From JAGPUQ01 sp947084925 (GTDB taxonomy: Bacteria; Pseudomonadota; Gammaproteobacteria; Pseudomonadales; Porticoccaceae): DNA of 64,000 nt. The stretch is from assembly GCA_947084925.1 (NCBI GenBank), contig CAMTUJ010000014.1, positions 6,106-70,105 on the forward strand, written 5' to 3'. Below the pieces are notes generated by a model. It searched no databases. It was not told the origin of the DNA and worked only from the letters and a program-made list of their open reading frames with translations. Shown here in pieces: positions 31,977 to 40,093 of the stretch (the first letter of the stretch is position 1; each line of letters begins with the position of its first letter). A program made the translations under genes and the position numbers.

Positions 31977-32784
31977 GCTGGAATTGCCCCGGCGCCGGCT
32001 CGGGCGCACCGGCATCGAGGTCGGCGTGCTCGGGCTGGGCACCGTCAAGTTCGGCCGCGATCAGGGCGTGAAGTACCCGCGGGGTTTCACCATCCCCGAC
32101 GACCGTGCCGTCCGCGCCCTGCTCGACCTGGCGCGGGATCTGGGTATCAATCTGCTGGATACCGCGCCCGCCTACGGCGCGAGCGAAGCGCGCCTCGGCC
32201 ACCTGCTGCGCGGCGCGCGCGAGCACTGGGTGATCTGCACCAAGGTCGGCGAGGAGTTCGAAGCCGGCGTGTCGCGGCACGATTTTTCGCCGGGCCATGT
32301 CCGCGCCAGCGTCGAGCGCAGCCTGCGGCGCCTGCAAACCGGGGTGCTGGATATCGTGCTGATCCACTCCGATGGCAACGACGAGCTGATCATCGAGCAA
32401 TCCGGCGCGCTCGAAACCCTGGCGGAGCTGAAACGGGAGGGAAAACTGCGCAGCTTCGGCATGTCCACCAAGACGGTGGCGGGCGGTTTGCGCGCGGCGG
32501 CGTGGTGCGATCTGCTCATGGTGAGCTGGAATCTCGCCGACGAAACCGAAATTCCGGTGATCGACCGCTGCCGGGAACTGGGCACCGGCGTGCTGATCAA
32601 GAAGGCCCTGGCGAGTGGCCACGCGCTCGTTGCGGGCGACGATCCGGTGCGCGCGGCCTTCGCGCGCATCCTGGCTCACCCCGGAGTCGGCAGCCTGGTG
32701 ATCGGCACCATCGATCCCGATCACCTGCGCGCCAATGCGCGCGCGGCCCGCGTCACCGCCGCCCTGGGAGACTCAGGCGACTGA
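31966..32784 (+). CDS. Aldo/keto reductase
   Basis: The AKR catalytic tetrad is visible: Asp and Tyr in NLLDTAPAYGASE, Lys in VICTKVGEE and His in IVLIHSDGND. The N-terminal RRLGRTGIEVGVLGLGTVKFGR is typical. The start is TTG 31966, inside the end of the FAD oxidoreductase gene. At 272 residues it is a compact AKR. Its last 12 bases overlap the convergent O-antigen ligase gene. The physiological carbonyl substrate is unknown; a two-step redox pathway with the upstream gene is inferred. Confidence 0.85.
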   Translation: MAPELELPRRRLGRTGIEVGVLGLGTVKFGRDQGVKYPRGFTIPDDRAVRALLDLARDLGINLLDTAPAYGASEARLGHLLRGAREHWVICTKVGEEFEAGVSRHDFSPGHVRASVERSLRRLQTGVLDIVLIHSDGNDELIIEQSGALETLAELKREGKLRSFGMSTKTVAGGLRAAAWCDLLMVSWNLADETEIPVIDRCRELGTGVLIKKALASGHALVAGDDPVRAAFARILAHPGVGSLVIGTIDPDHLRANARAARVTAALGDSGD

Positions 32785-34008
32785 AGCAGCATCGCGGGCG
32801 GTTGCCGTGTCCTCCCGAACCGGCACCGGCACCCGAAAACCGAGCAGGAAGGCCGGCAGCAGGAAGGCCAGCAGCATCGCGGACGGATTCACGAACAATT
32901 GGTCGCCGTCGGTGATGAAGCCGAACTGCATGGCGAAAACCAGCGCACCCCAGAGCCACAGGCGGCGATCCGAAAATGCAGTCCGGAGCAGGCTTGCGAT
33001 CCATCCCAGATAAAGTCCGACGCCGATCAGCCCGGCGTAAAACGCCTGATTCAGCAGCAGATTGTGGTAGTGCCGCGCGACGATATCGCCGTTCCAGTTC
33101 TCGGAGTCAACGGACAGTCCGTGACCGAACCACAGCCAGCGCCAGGAGTCGGTCACCGCCTCCCAGCCGTTGCGCCAGATCGGCAGACGCATGGAGGTGC
33201 CACGCTCGACCACATGGCCGGCAACCAGGGTCAGTTCCTGCCAGAAGATCAGTGCCAGCAGCAGTGTCAGACCGGCGGTGGCGATGGCCAGGATCGCCGC
33301 GCGCCGGCCCGGAAACAAGGCGAGCAGCAGCAGCGTCCCCGCTCCCAGCACCACATAGGCGCCACGCGCCTGCACCCAGAACACCAGCATCCCCAGCGCG
33401 AGGGCAGCGAACCCGCAGGCGCACGCCAAACTCCGTCGCGTCATGTTCAGGGTTTGATACAGGGCGACGATGGCGACCATCGCCAGTGCCCAACCGACGG
33501 TCACATGGTGATTGAACACGCCGCGCGCCGACAGTGCGTGCTGCTTCCAGCCCTGGGGCCAGTCCGCGACGATCAGTGCGGCACCGCCCAGCCCGAGCAC
33601 CATCAGGCCGGTCAGCAAGGTCGGTACCCGCGCCCGATGCAGGTTGCCGACCAGATAGACCAGATAAAACAGCGCCAGCACGTTCAACTCGCGCAGCAGC
33701 AGCTTGAAATCGGTGTGGTTCCAGCCATCCCACAGCAGGGTGAGCGAAAGCCAGCCGCACAGCAGCAGAAACCAGCGTGCCGGAGCCTGTCGCCAGATCA
33801 GCCGCAGATCGGCGGGCCGGAAACACAGCAGCATGGGCACCACCACCAGCAGGCGGTACAGATTGGTGGCGGCGGTGCGGTTGTCCGGGAGGAAGCAGAT
33901 CGCGAAGAACAGCAGCAACGCGACCCAGGCATAACGGGTGCGGATGGCAGTGCGCAGGCGGGCGACGACGGTCGGAGCGCATCCCTGTGACTCGGTGGAC
34001 GGGTGCAA
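32773..34008 (-). CDS. waaL: WaaL-type O-antigen ligase, polytopic membrane protein
   Basis: The protein has about ten hydrophobic segments (first at YAWVALLLFFAICFLP, several in the middle, and a pair near the C-terminus) and a large periplasmic loop with HYHNLLLNQAFYAGL, the Wzy_C/ligase signature histidine region. It would transfer O-polysaccharide from undecaprenyl diphosphate to the lipid A core. Starting at TTG 34008 after AAGG gives 411 residues; no ATG is available in the N-terminal part. It follows hldE by 13 bases on the same strand. An O-antigen polymerase is the alternative, but the LPS-core setting favours the ligase. Confidence 0.82.
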   Translation of the reverse strand: MHPSTESQGCAPTVVARLRTAIRTRYAWVALLLFFAICFLPDNRTAATNLYRLLVVVPMLLCFRPADLRLIWRQAPARWFLLLCGWLSLTLLWDGWNHTDFKLLLRELNVLALFYLVYLVGNLHRARVPTLLTGLMVLGLGGAALIVADWPQGWKQHALSARGVFNHHVTVGWALAMVAIVALYQTLNMTRRSLACACGFAALALGMLVFWVQARGAYVVLGAGTLLLLALFPGRRAAILAIATAGLTLLLALIFWQELTLVAGHVVERGTSMRLPIWRNGWEAVTDSWRWLWFGHGLSVDSENWNGDIVARHYHNLLLNQAFYAGLIGVGLYLGWIASLLRTAFSDRRLWLWGALVFAMQFGFITDGDQLFVNPSAMLLAFLLPAFLLGFRVPVPVREDTATARDAASVA

Positions 34009-34021
34009 GCGTGAATAACCT

Positions 34022-35464
34022 TCAGCGGTGCGGGTCGGACGGACGGGTGCGGATTTTTTCGACGATGGCGGTGGTGGAACAGCCTTCCAGCAAGCCGAGC
34101 GGGCGCACCTCGCCGCCGTAGCCAGCGACGATCTGCCAGCCCACCACCTGCTCGCGGCCATAGTCGCCGCCCTTGACGAGCACATCGGGGCGCACCCGTT
34201 CCAGCAGCGGCTCCGGTGTGTCCTCGGCAAAACTCGTTACCCAATCGACACTTTCCAGGCCCGCGAGTACCGCCATGCGGCGCTCGACCGCATTGAGGGG
34301 GCGGCCCTCGCCTTTCAGGCGCCGCACCGAGGCGTCGTCATTGACGGCGACGATCAGGCGGTCGCCGAGTTGGCGCGCCTGTTCCAGATAGCGCACATGG
34401 CCGGCGTGGAGCAGATCGAAACAGCCGTTGGTGAAAACGATCTTTTCGCCCCGGGCGCGGGCATCGGCGACCTCGGCGAGCAGTTGCTCGCCATTCACCA
34501 CGCCGCGCGCCACGCCGCGTTCGTGCTGCAGGGCGCGGCGTAACTCCGGTTCGCTCACCGCGGCGGTACCCAGCTTGCCGACCACGATGCCGGCGGCAAG
34601 ATTGGCGAGGGTGACGGCGGCAGGCAGCTCCGCGCCGGCGGCGAGCGCGGCGGCGAGCACGGCGATCACGGTGTCCCCGGCGCCGGTCACATCATAGACC
34701 TCGCGCGCCCGCGCCGGCAGGTGCAGCGCGTCTTGGCCGGGGCGCAGCAGGGTCATGCCCTGTTCGCCGCGCGTCACCAACAGCGCGCCGAGCCCCAGCT
34801 CGCGCACCAGGGCGAGGCCGCGTGCGCACAGGGCTGCTTCGTCGGGGCAGGGTCCGACCACGGCTTCCAGTTCGGCGAGATTGGGAGTGAGCAGGGTGGC
34901 GCCGGCGTAGCGGCTGAAGTCGCGTCCCTTGGGATCCACCAGGACCGGCACTCCGGCAGCGGTGGCCAGCGCGATCAGGGCCCGGGGATCCTGGAGCGCG
35001 CCCTTGGCGTAGTCGGACAGTACCAGGATGCCGTGGTCCGGCAACAGGTCCTGGATCCGGGCGGGCAGGGCCGCCACCTCCGCCGCGTTGTGCGGTTCCT
35101 CGAAATCCAGGCGCAGCAGCTGGTGCTGGCGGCTGATCACGCGCAACTTGGTGATGGTGGGTTTGGCGGGGCATTCCAGCAGCGCGGCATGAATGCCCGC
35201 GGCCGCCAGCTGGTCGCGCAGGATGGTGGCCTGGGCGTCGCAACCCACCGCGCCCACCACACTGGTGGCGGCGCCGAGCGCGGCGATGTTGAGCGCGACG
35301 TTGGCGGCGCCGCCGGGGCGGTCGTGACAGTCGGTGATCCGCACCACGGGCACCGGCGCTTCCGGCGAGATGCGCAGCGTGGGTCCTTGCCAGTAGCGGT
35401 CGAGCATGATGTCGCCCGCGACCAGCACCCGGGCGCGCTCGAAACGGGGGAAACTCAACGGCAC
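34022..35464 (-). CDS. hldE: HldE, bifunctional heptose-7-phosphate kinase / heptose-1-phosphate adenylyltransferase
   Basis: HldE makes ADP-heptose for the LPS inner core. The N-terminal ribokinase-like domain (1-320) has GDIMLDRYW, RPGGAANVALN and DVTGAGDTVIA; the C-terminal nucleotidyltransferase domain (345-480) has TNGCFDLLHAGHVRYL. Both active sites look intact at 480 residues, the E. coli arrangement. It lies between waaC and waaL on the minus strand. msbA, often next to it in Pseudomonas, is not here. Confidence 0.97.
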   Translation of the reverse strand: MPLSFPRFERARVLVAGDIMLDRYWQGPTLRISPEAPVPVVRITDCHDRPGGAANVALNIAALGAATSVVGAVGCDAQATILRDQLAAAGIHAALLECPAKPTITKLRVISRQHQLLRLDFEEPHNAAEVAALPARIQDLLPDHGILVLSDYAKGALQDPRALIALATAAGVPVLVDPKGRDFSRYAGATLLTPNLAELEAVVGPCPDEAALCARGLALVRELGLGALLVTRGEQGMTLLRPGQDALHLPARAREVYDVTGAGDTVIAVLAAALAAGAELPAAVTLANLAAGIVVGKLGTAAVSEPELRRALQHERGVARGVVNGEQLLAEVADARARGEKIVFTNGCFDLLHAGHVRYLEQARQLGDRLIVAVNDDASVRRLKGEGRPLNAVERRMAVLAGLESVDWVTSFAEDTPEPLLERVRPDVLVKGGDYGREQVVGWQIVAGYGGEVRPLGLLEGCSTTAIVEKIRTRPSDPHR

Positions 35465-35518
35465 GCGGGACTCCTGCGAATGGCGGATGAGTGATGCGAG
35501 ATGGTTGTGGCCACGGGT

Positions 35519-36556
35519 TCAGGCGGCTGCCAGCAGCGTCTGCAACCGCGCCCATACTAGCGCCGGGGTCAGATCCTGCATACAGCGTGCGTCCGGTCCC
35601 CGATAGTCCGCGACCCGGCATTCGCGCCGCCGGCAGGGGATGCAGGGATAGCCGGTGGCCGGCAGCGGCGCGGCGCGGGGTCCGGTCGCCGCGATCAGGC
35701 GCGGGTCGGTCGGACCATAGAGGGTGAGCGTCGGTCGGCCCAGGGCGGCGGCGAGGTGGGCGAGCCCGGTATCGACACTGACCACGGCGGCGCTGCGGGA
35801 CAGCAGTCCCGCGATTGCGCCAAGCGACGCGCGGGGCGGAACCCGGGCGCCGGATTGCGCGTGCGCCAGGCGTTCGGCGCGCTCCTGCTCGGGCGCCGAT
35901 CCCCAGGGCAACACCACCTGATAACCGGCGCCAATGGCGATACCGATCAGTTCGCGCCAGTGTGCGTCCGGCCAGAGCTTGGTGGGCCAGGTGGCGTTGG
36001 TGACGAAGGTCAGGGTGGGCGCTCCGAGAGTGTACGGCGGGTCCGGCCAGACCCGGCCGGCCAGCCCGAAATCCGGTGCCGTGGTCGGCACGGGGTAGTC
36101 GAGCACCGCGGCCAGCAGTTGGCGCCAGCGCGTGACGGCGAGCTGCTCTCGGGCCACGAAATAACGTTGTCGATAGAGCCACTGGGCGCCGGGTTCGCGC
36201 ACCGAGGCCGCATCCAGCCCGGCGCTCGTGCCGCGCGCCAGGCGTGCAATGACGGCGCTTTTCCAGCTGCCCTGGGCGTCGATCACCCGGTCGTAACGGC
36301 GCTCGCGCAGGCGGCGCAGCCAGGCGCGAGCGCTGCCGCTGCAAAGGAATTCGGTCTTGTGCCGGCGCCAATCGCGGTGGGCGCTCGGGATCACCCGGTC
36401 GACCGCCGGATGCCAGCCGGGAATTTCCGCAAAGGCGGTGTCGGCGACCCAGTCGAAGCGCAGTTCCGGCCGCTGCCCGCGGGCATCGCTCAACGCCGGC
36501 AGCAACTGAATCAGATCGCCCATGGAGGTAAGTTTTACCAGCAGGACATGGGACAA
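35519..36556 (-). CDS. waaC: WaaC, ADP-heptose:LPS heptosyltransferase I
   Basis: This GT9 enzyme adds the first heptose to Kdo. The N-terminus VLLVKLTSMGDLIQLLPAL is diagnostic for the heptosyltransferase I type, and the C-terminal AAVVSVDTGLAHLAAAL holds the ADP-heptose-binding region. TTG 36556 is selected because an AGAGGA lies 8 bases upstream and the family N-terminus begins three residues later; the frame extends upstream only with non-natural sequence. The protein is 345 residues. In Pseudomonas waaC sits beside waaF, whereas here it is 7.7 kb away next to hldE. Confidence 0.92.
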   Translation of the reverse strand: MSHVLLVKLTSMGDLIQLLPALSDARGQRPELRFDWVADTAFAEIPGWHPAVDRVIPSAHRDWRRHKTEFLCSGSARAWLRRLRERRYDRVIDAQGSWKSAVIARLARGTSAGLDAASVREPGAQWLYRQRYFVAREQLAVTRWRQLLAAVLDYPVPTTAPDFGLAGRVWPDPPYTLGAPTLTFVTNATWPTKLWPDAHWRELIGIAIGAGYQVVLPWGSAPEQERAERLAHAQSGARVPPRASLGAIAGLLSRSAAVVSVDTGLAHLAAALGRPTLTLYGPTDPRLIAATGPRAAPLPATGYPCIPCRRRECRVADYRGPDARCMQDLTPALVWARLQTLLAAA

Positions 36557-36688
36557 ACCGGAAATCCTCTCGTCGCGCCGGAGCCGCCGCGACGGCGGTC
36601 CCTGTTGTGGCGGATGCGTGGGCGCGCCACTGTAACAAAAGGCGTCCAAACTGGGCATACGACCGGGAGCTCCGCGGAGGGCGGGCCG

Positions 36689-36730
36689 GGGCCGGTTGAC
36701 ACTATCCGCGCGGATGGCGTCAACCGGCCC
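36689..36730. promoter_or_regulatory. Nested 42-bp palindrome, probable operator between waaC and an LPS kinase gene
   Basis: GGGCCGGTTGAC (36689-36700) is mirrored exactly at 36719-36730, and a second palindrome ATCCGCGCGGAT (36704-36715) lies inside on the same symmetry axis. The right edge touches TAGAAT (36731-36736), the likely -10 of the kinase gene at 36774. The left arm contains TTGAC reading towards the kinase. A dimeric regulator bound here would block that promoter; in RNA it would form a long stem. Confidence 0.55.
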
Positions 36731-36773
36731 TAGAATGGGGCTTTCCCGGCCGGCGCCACTGACGACCAACCCG

Positions 36774-37490
36774 ATGGCTATCGAAGCACGTTTTCACTTG
36801 CTCGCCGCGGCGGCCTACCAGGATCTGGTCGCAGGAGGCACCGTGCTGGAAGCCGACGGCCACGGCGACAAGCTGATTGCCCTGCGCGACGGGCGTTATC
36901 TGAAGCTGTTTCGCCGCAAGCGCCTGTTCAGCAGTGCGCTGATGTGGCCCTATGCGCGACGCTTTCATGTCAATGCCGGGGCGCTGCGCGCGCGGGGTGT
37001 GCGCACCGTCGCCACCGAGCGGTTGCTGCGTATTCCCCATATCCGCCGCACGGCGGTTATCTACCGACCCTTGCCCGGCGCGGCCTTGCGCACCTGTCTG
37101 CGCAAGGCCGCCGACCGGGGCGTCTTGCTGCGCGAACTGGGATCGTTTCTGGCGACGCTGCACCGCCGCGGGGTGTACTTCCGTTCGCTGCATTTCGGCA
37201 ATGTCATTGTGGCTGCGCAGGGAGAATTCGGTTTGATCGACGTGGCCGATCTGGAACTGCGCGATCACCCGCTGGGTCCGCGTCAGGTCACGCGGAATCT
37301 GCGCCACTTGATGCGCTATGCCGAAGACTGGGCGCTGGTGCGGGCCGGCGCGCGCGAGTTTTGCGCCGGATACGCGGCGGCCGGCGGTACGCTCCCGGCG
37401 ACGCTGGTGGCGCTGCTGGCGGCAGCCGTCAGCGCCGATGCAGACCCAGTCTCAGACTCAAGTACTTGCTCAGATACGACCAGCGGCTGA
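36774..37490 (+). CDS. LPS-kinase-like protein (toluene-tolerance / InaA group)
   Basis: The 238-residue protein has the fold markers of WaaP-like small kinases: a glycine-poor N-lobe (LIALRDGRYLKLFRRKRLF), a catalytic-loop-like block YFRSLHFGNVIV and the metal motif FGLIDVADLEL. The usual HRD/HGD aspartate is replaced, so activity is uncertain; similar substitution is recalled in related Pseudomonas proteins. ATG 36774 is used because the frame above contains the palindrome and promoter. The last 62 bases overlap the convergent GT2 gene and encode a serine-rich tail. A role in LPS core phosphorylation is inferred from the neighbours. Confidence 0.75.
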   Translation: MAIEARFHLLAAAAYQDLVAGGTVLEADGHGDKLIALRDGRYLKLFRRKRLFSSALMWPYARRFHVNAGALRARGVRTVATERLLRIPHIRRTAVIYRPLPGAALRTCLRKAADRGVLLRELGSFLATLHRRGVYFRSLHFGNVIVAAQGEFGLIDVADLELRDHPLGPRQVTRNLRHLMRYAEDWALVRAGAREFCAGYAAAGGTLPATLVALLAAAVSADADPVSDSSTCSDTTSG

Positions 37491-38349
37491 GGGCGCGAAG
37501 CGGGTCGCTGTGCAGTGCGCGGTGGTAAAAATCCAGGGCGCTTGCGCTTTCTCCGGCCAGATAGCAGGTACGAAACAGCGACAGACAGCGCTGGCTTTCG
37601 TAACGCGTCCGGTACGCCAGCGCCCAGTCGGGCATCACGCCGGGGCGGAACAGTTCGTCCAGCAAGGTCTTGCTCGCCTCGGTGGCGTTATCCAGGTTGT
37701 GGCGCAGTGAACCCCGGTGGCGATGGGCGATGGCCACCAGCGCCGGGGTGACCGCGATCTCCCGCGCGGCGGCGATATAGGCGAACACCGGGATGTCCTC
37801 CACCGACCGCAGGGTTTCCGGGTAGCGCCGCCGCGCGAACACCTGACGCCGGAACGCGGCCGCGCTGTTGCTGAAATTGAGCTTCTTGGTGAACAGATAA
37901 TCGCGCAGGCGCTGCCGCCGCGAGGATGCCAGGGCGCCGACGCTGCGAATGCGTTCGCGACCATCTTCGGTGATGGCACGGTAGGCGCCCGCCAGCAGAT
38001 CGACATCCGGATTGCGGTCGATCAGTTCGCGGTAGACCCCGAGCGCGCCGGGCGCCATCTCATCGTCGGCATCGAGGAAAATCAGGTAGCTTCCGGTGGT
38101 GGCGTCGATGCCGCGGTTGCGGGTGGCCGCCACGCCGCGATTGGCCTGCGCCAGATAGCGCAGGCGTGGCTCGTGCTGGCGCAGCAGCTCGGCCGCCACC
38201 GCGTCCGTGGTGTCGGTGGAGCCGTCGTTGATGACCAGCAGTTCCCAGTCGGCGCCATCCTGGGCAAGTACCGAGTTCACCGCGCGCGGCAGCCAGTGGC
38301 CGTAGTTGCAGCAGGGGATGACGATGCTGAACAGCGGCGTCTCAGCCAT
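37429..38349 (-). CDS. Family 2 glycosyltransferase
   Basis: The GT-A start FSIVIPCCNYGHWLPRAVNSVLAQ is followed by INDGSTD and the DxD-type metal motif IFLDADDEM; RNRGI and the acidic EDIPVFAY complete the family pattern. At 306 residues without membrane segments it is a peripheral enzyme, probably adding an outer-core or side-chain sugar; donor and acceptor cannot be told from sequence. ATG 38349 overlaps the end of the carbamoyltransferase gene by 8 bases, so it is the distal gene of that operon. Confidence 0.88.
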   Translation of the reverse strand: MAETPLFSIVIPCCNYGHWLPRAVNSVLAQDGADWELLVINDGSTDTTDAVAAELLRQHEPRLRYLAQANRGVAATRNRGIDATTGSYLIFLDADDEMAPGALGVYRELIDRNPDVDLLAGAYRAITEDGRERIRSVGALASSRRQRLRDYLFTKKLNFSNSAAAFRRQVFARRRYPETLRSVEDIPVFAYIAAAREIAVTPALVAIAHRHRGSLRHNLDNATEASKTLLDELFRPGVMPDWALAYRTRYESQRCLSLFRTCYLAGESASALDFYHRALHSDPLRALSRWSYLSKYLSLRLGLHRR

Positions 38350-40090
38350 CCAGCGTTGCTCCCGGCTTGGTGACCAGCACGTCTTCCATGGCCAGGTACC
38401 GCAGGTCGGAGCCGAAGAACATGGCGAGCGCATCCTCGGGCGAGCACACCATGGGTTCGCCGCGGCGGTTGAGCGACGTATTGAGCACCACGCCGTTGCC
38501 GGTGAGGCGTTCGAGTTCTTCCATCAGGGCGTAATAGCGCGGGTTGTGGCGTCGCTCCAGCGCCTGGGCGCGGGCGGTGCCGTCCTCGTGCACCACTTCG
38601 GGCACCCGGGTTTTCCACTCCTCGTTCACTTCGAAAGTGAAAGTCATGAAGGGCGCCGGGTGGTTCACCTTGAACATCCGCGGCGCGACCCGGTCGAGCA
38701 TGCTGGGGCAGAACGGCCGCCAGCTTTCGCGGAACTTGATTTGTTCATTGATGCGATCGGCGACACCCGCAATGCTGGGGCAACCGAGGATCGAACGTCC
38801 CCCGAGCGAGCGCGGGCCGAACTCCATGCGGCCCTGGAACCAGGCCACCGGATGGCCTTTGGCGAGCAGCCGCGCGACCTGCTCCGGCATCCGGTCGATC
38901 ACCTGATGGGCCGGCTGGCCGGGATGGCGCGCGCAGGCGGCCAGACATTCTTCGGTGGTGAAGCTCGGGCCAAGGAAGACATGCTCCATCGGCTCGGGCT
39001 GGATGCCGCGCTTGACCAGCGCATAAGACGCGGCGCCCACCGCGGTGCCAGCATCCCCCGAGGCGGGCTGCACGAACAGCTCGCGGACTTCGGGGCGGGC
39101 GATGATCTTCTGGTTCAGCTTGACGTTGAGGGCACCGCCGCCGGCGAAGGCCAGCCGCCCGGTCTCGCGCAGGATGTCGCCCAGGTAGTGATCCATGAGC
39201 TTGAGCACGGCATCTTCGTACAGCGCCTGGATGGCGGCGGCGTAGTCGATATAGGGCTGGTCGGCGCTGTCACCGTGGCGGCGCGGCCCCAGCCATTCGA
39301 TCAGGCGGGGGCTGAAATAAAACCCCTGGCCGTTCTCCTTGTGGCGGCGCAGCCCCACGGTATTCACATAGCGCGTGTTGACGCGCAGTTCCTTGCCGTC
39401 GCAGTGGAGCAGCCGCGCGAGATCGTGGCGGGCGGGATCGCCGTAGGGCGCCATGCCCATGACCTTGTATTCGCCGTCCAGCATCTCGAAACCGAGATAC
39501 TCGGTGAGTGCGCCGTACAGCCCGCCCAGGGAATCGGGGTCGTAGAATTCCTTGATTTTGTGGATGCGCCCGTTTTCGCCGTAACCGAAAAAGGTGGTGG
39601 CGTATTCGCCCTTGCCGTCCACGCCCAGGATCGCGGTCTTGCCGGTGAAACCGCTCAGGTGATAGGCGCTGCTGGCGTGGGCGAGATGATGTTCCACCGG
39701 TTCGAATTCGATCCGCGCGGGATCGATGCCCAGGGTGCGGAGCAGTTCGAAGATGCGCTGGCGATAGCGGCGATAGCGGCGGTTGCCGTTGACCAGCGCG
39801 TCCAGCGCCCGGTCGGGCGCATACCAGTAGCGGCGCGCGAAGTGCCAGCGCGCCGGCGAGCTGAGCGGAATCGGCGCAAAGGGCACCGCCACCACATCGA
39901 CGTCGCCCGGCGCGATGCCGGCCTGGCGCAGGCAGAAGCGCGCGGCTTCGAGCGGCATCCGGTTCTTGGCGTGCTTGGCGCGGATGAAGCGTTCTTCCTC
40001 CGCTGCCGCGACCAGGTGACTGTCAATATAAAGCGCGGCCGAGGGGTCGTGGCCGAGGGCGCCGGAGAGGCCCAGTACGATGGTCGCCAA
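38342..40090 (-). CDS. NodU/CmcH-family carbamoyltransferase, probably acting on LPS core (WapO-like)
   Basis: The N-terminal Kae1-like domain carries GLSGALGHDPSAAL, the metal-binding HHLAHASSAY and the LGVDGKGEYATTFFG nucleotide-binding region; the C-terminal part (about 400-582) is the carbamoyltransferase extension with FGPRSLGGRSILG and LNTSLNRRGEP. The family transfers carbamoyl from carbamoyl phosphate to a sugar hydroxyl. In P. aeruginosa a member in the same waa cluster carbamoylates inner-core heptose, and the neighbouring genes here support the same role by inference. At 582 residues it is full length. Confidence 0.88.
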   Translation of the reverse strand: MATIVLGLSGALGHDPSAALYIDSHLVAAAEEERFIRAKHAKNRMPLEAARFCLRQAGIAPGDVDVVAVPFAPIPLSSPARWHFARRYWYAPDRALDALVNGNRRYRRYRQRIFELLRTLGIDPARIEFEPVEHHLAHASSAYHLSGFTGKTAILGVDGKGEYATTFFGYGENGRIHKIKEFYDPDSLGGLYGALTEYLGFEMLDGEYKVMGMAPYGDPARHDLARLLHCDGKELRVNTRYVNTVGLRRHKENGQGFYFSPRLIEWLGPRRHGDSADQPYIDYAAAIQALYEDAVLKLMDHYLGDILRETGRLAFAGGGALNVKLNQKIIARPEVRELFVQPASGDAGTAVGAASYALVKRGIQPEPMEHVFLGPSFTTEECLAACARHPGQPAHQVIDRMPEQVARLLAKGHPVAWFQGRMEFGPRSLGGRSILGCPSIAGVADRINEQIKFRESWRPFCPSMLDRVAPRMFKVNHPAPFMTFTFEVNEEWKTRVPEVVHEDGTARAQALERRHNPRYYALMEELERLTGNGVVLNTSLNRRGEPMVCSPEDALAMFFGSDLRYLAMEDVLVTKPGATLDG

Positions 40091-40093
40091 GTT

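Noticed and set aside
34692..36638. A 648-codon minus-strand open frame spanning hldE and waaC in another frame.
   Set aside because: Both overlapped genes have intact family motifs; the alternative frame is Arg/Ala-rich and crosses their junction.
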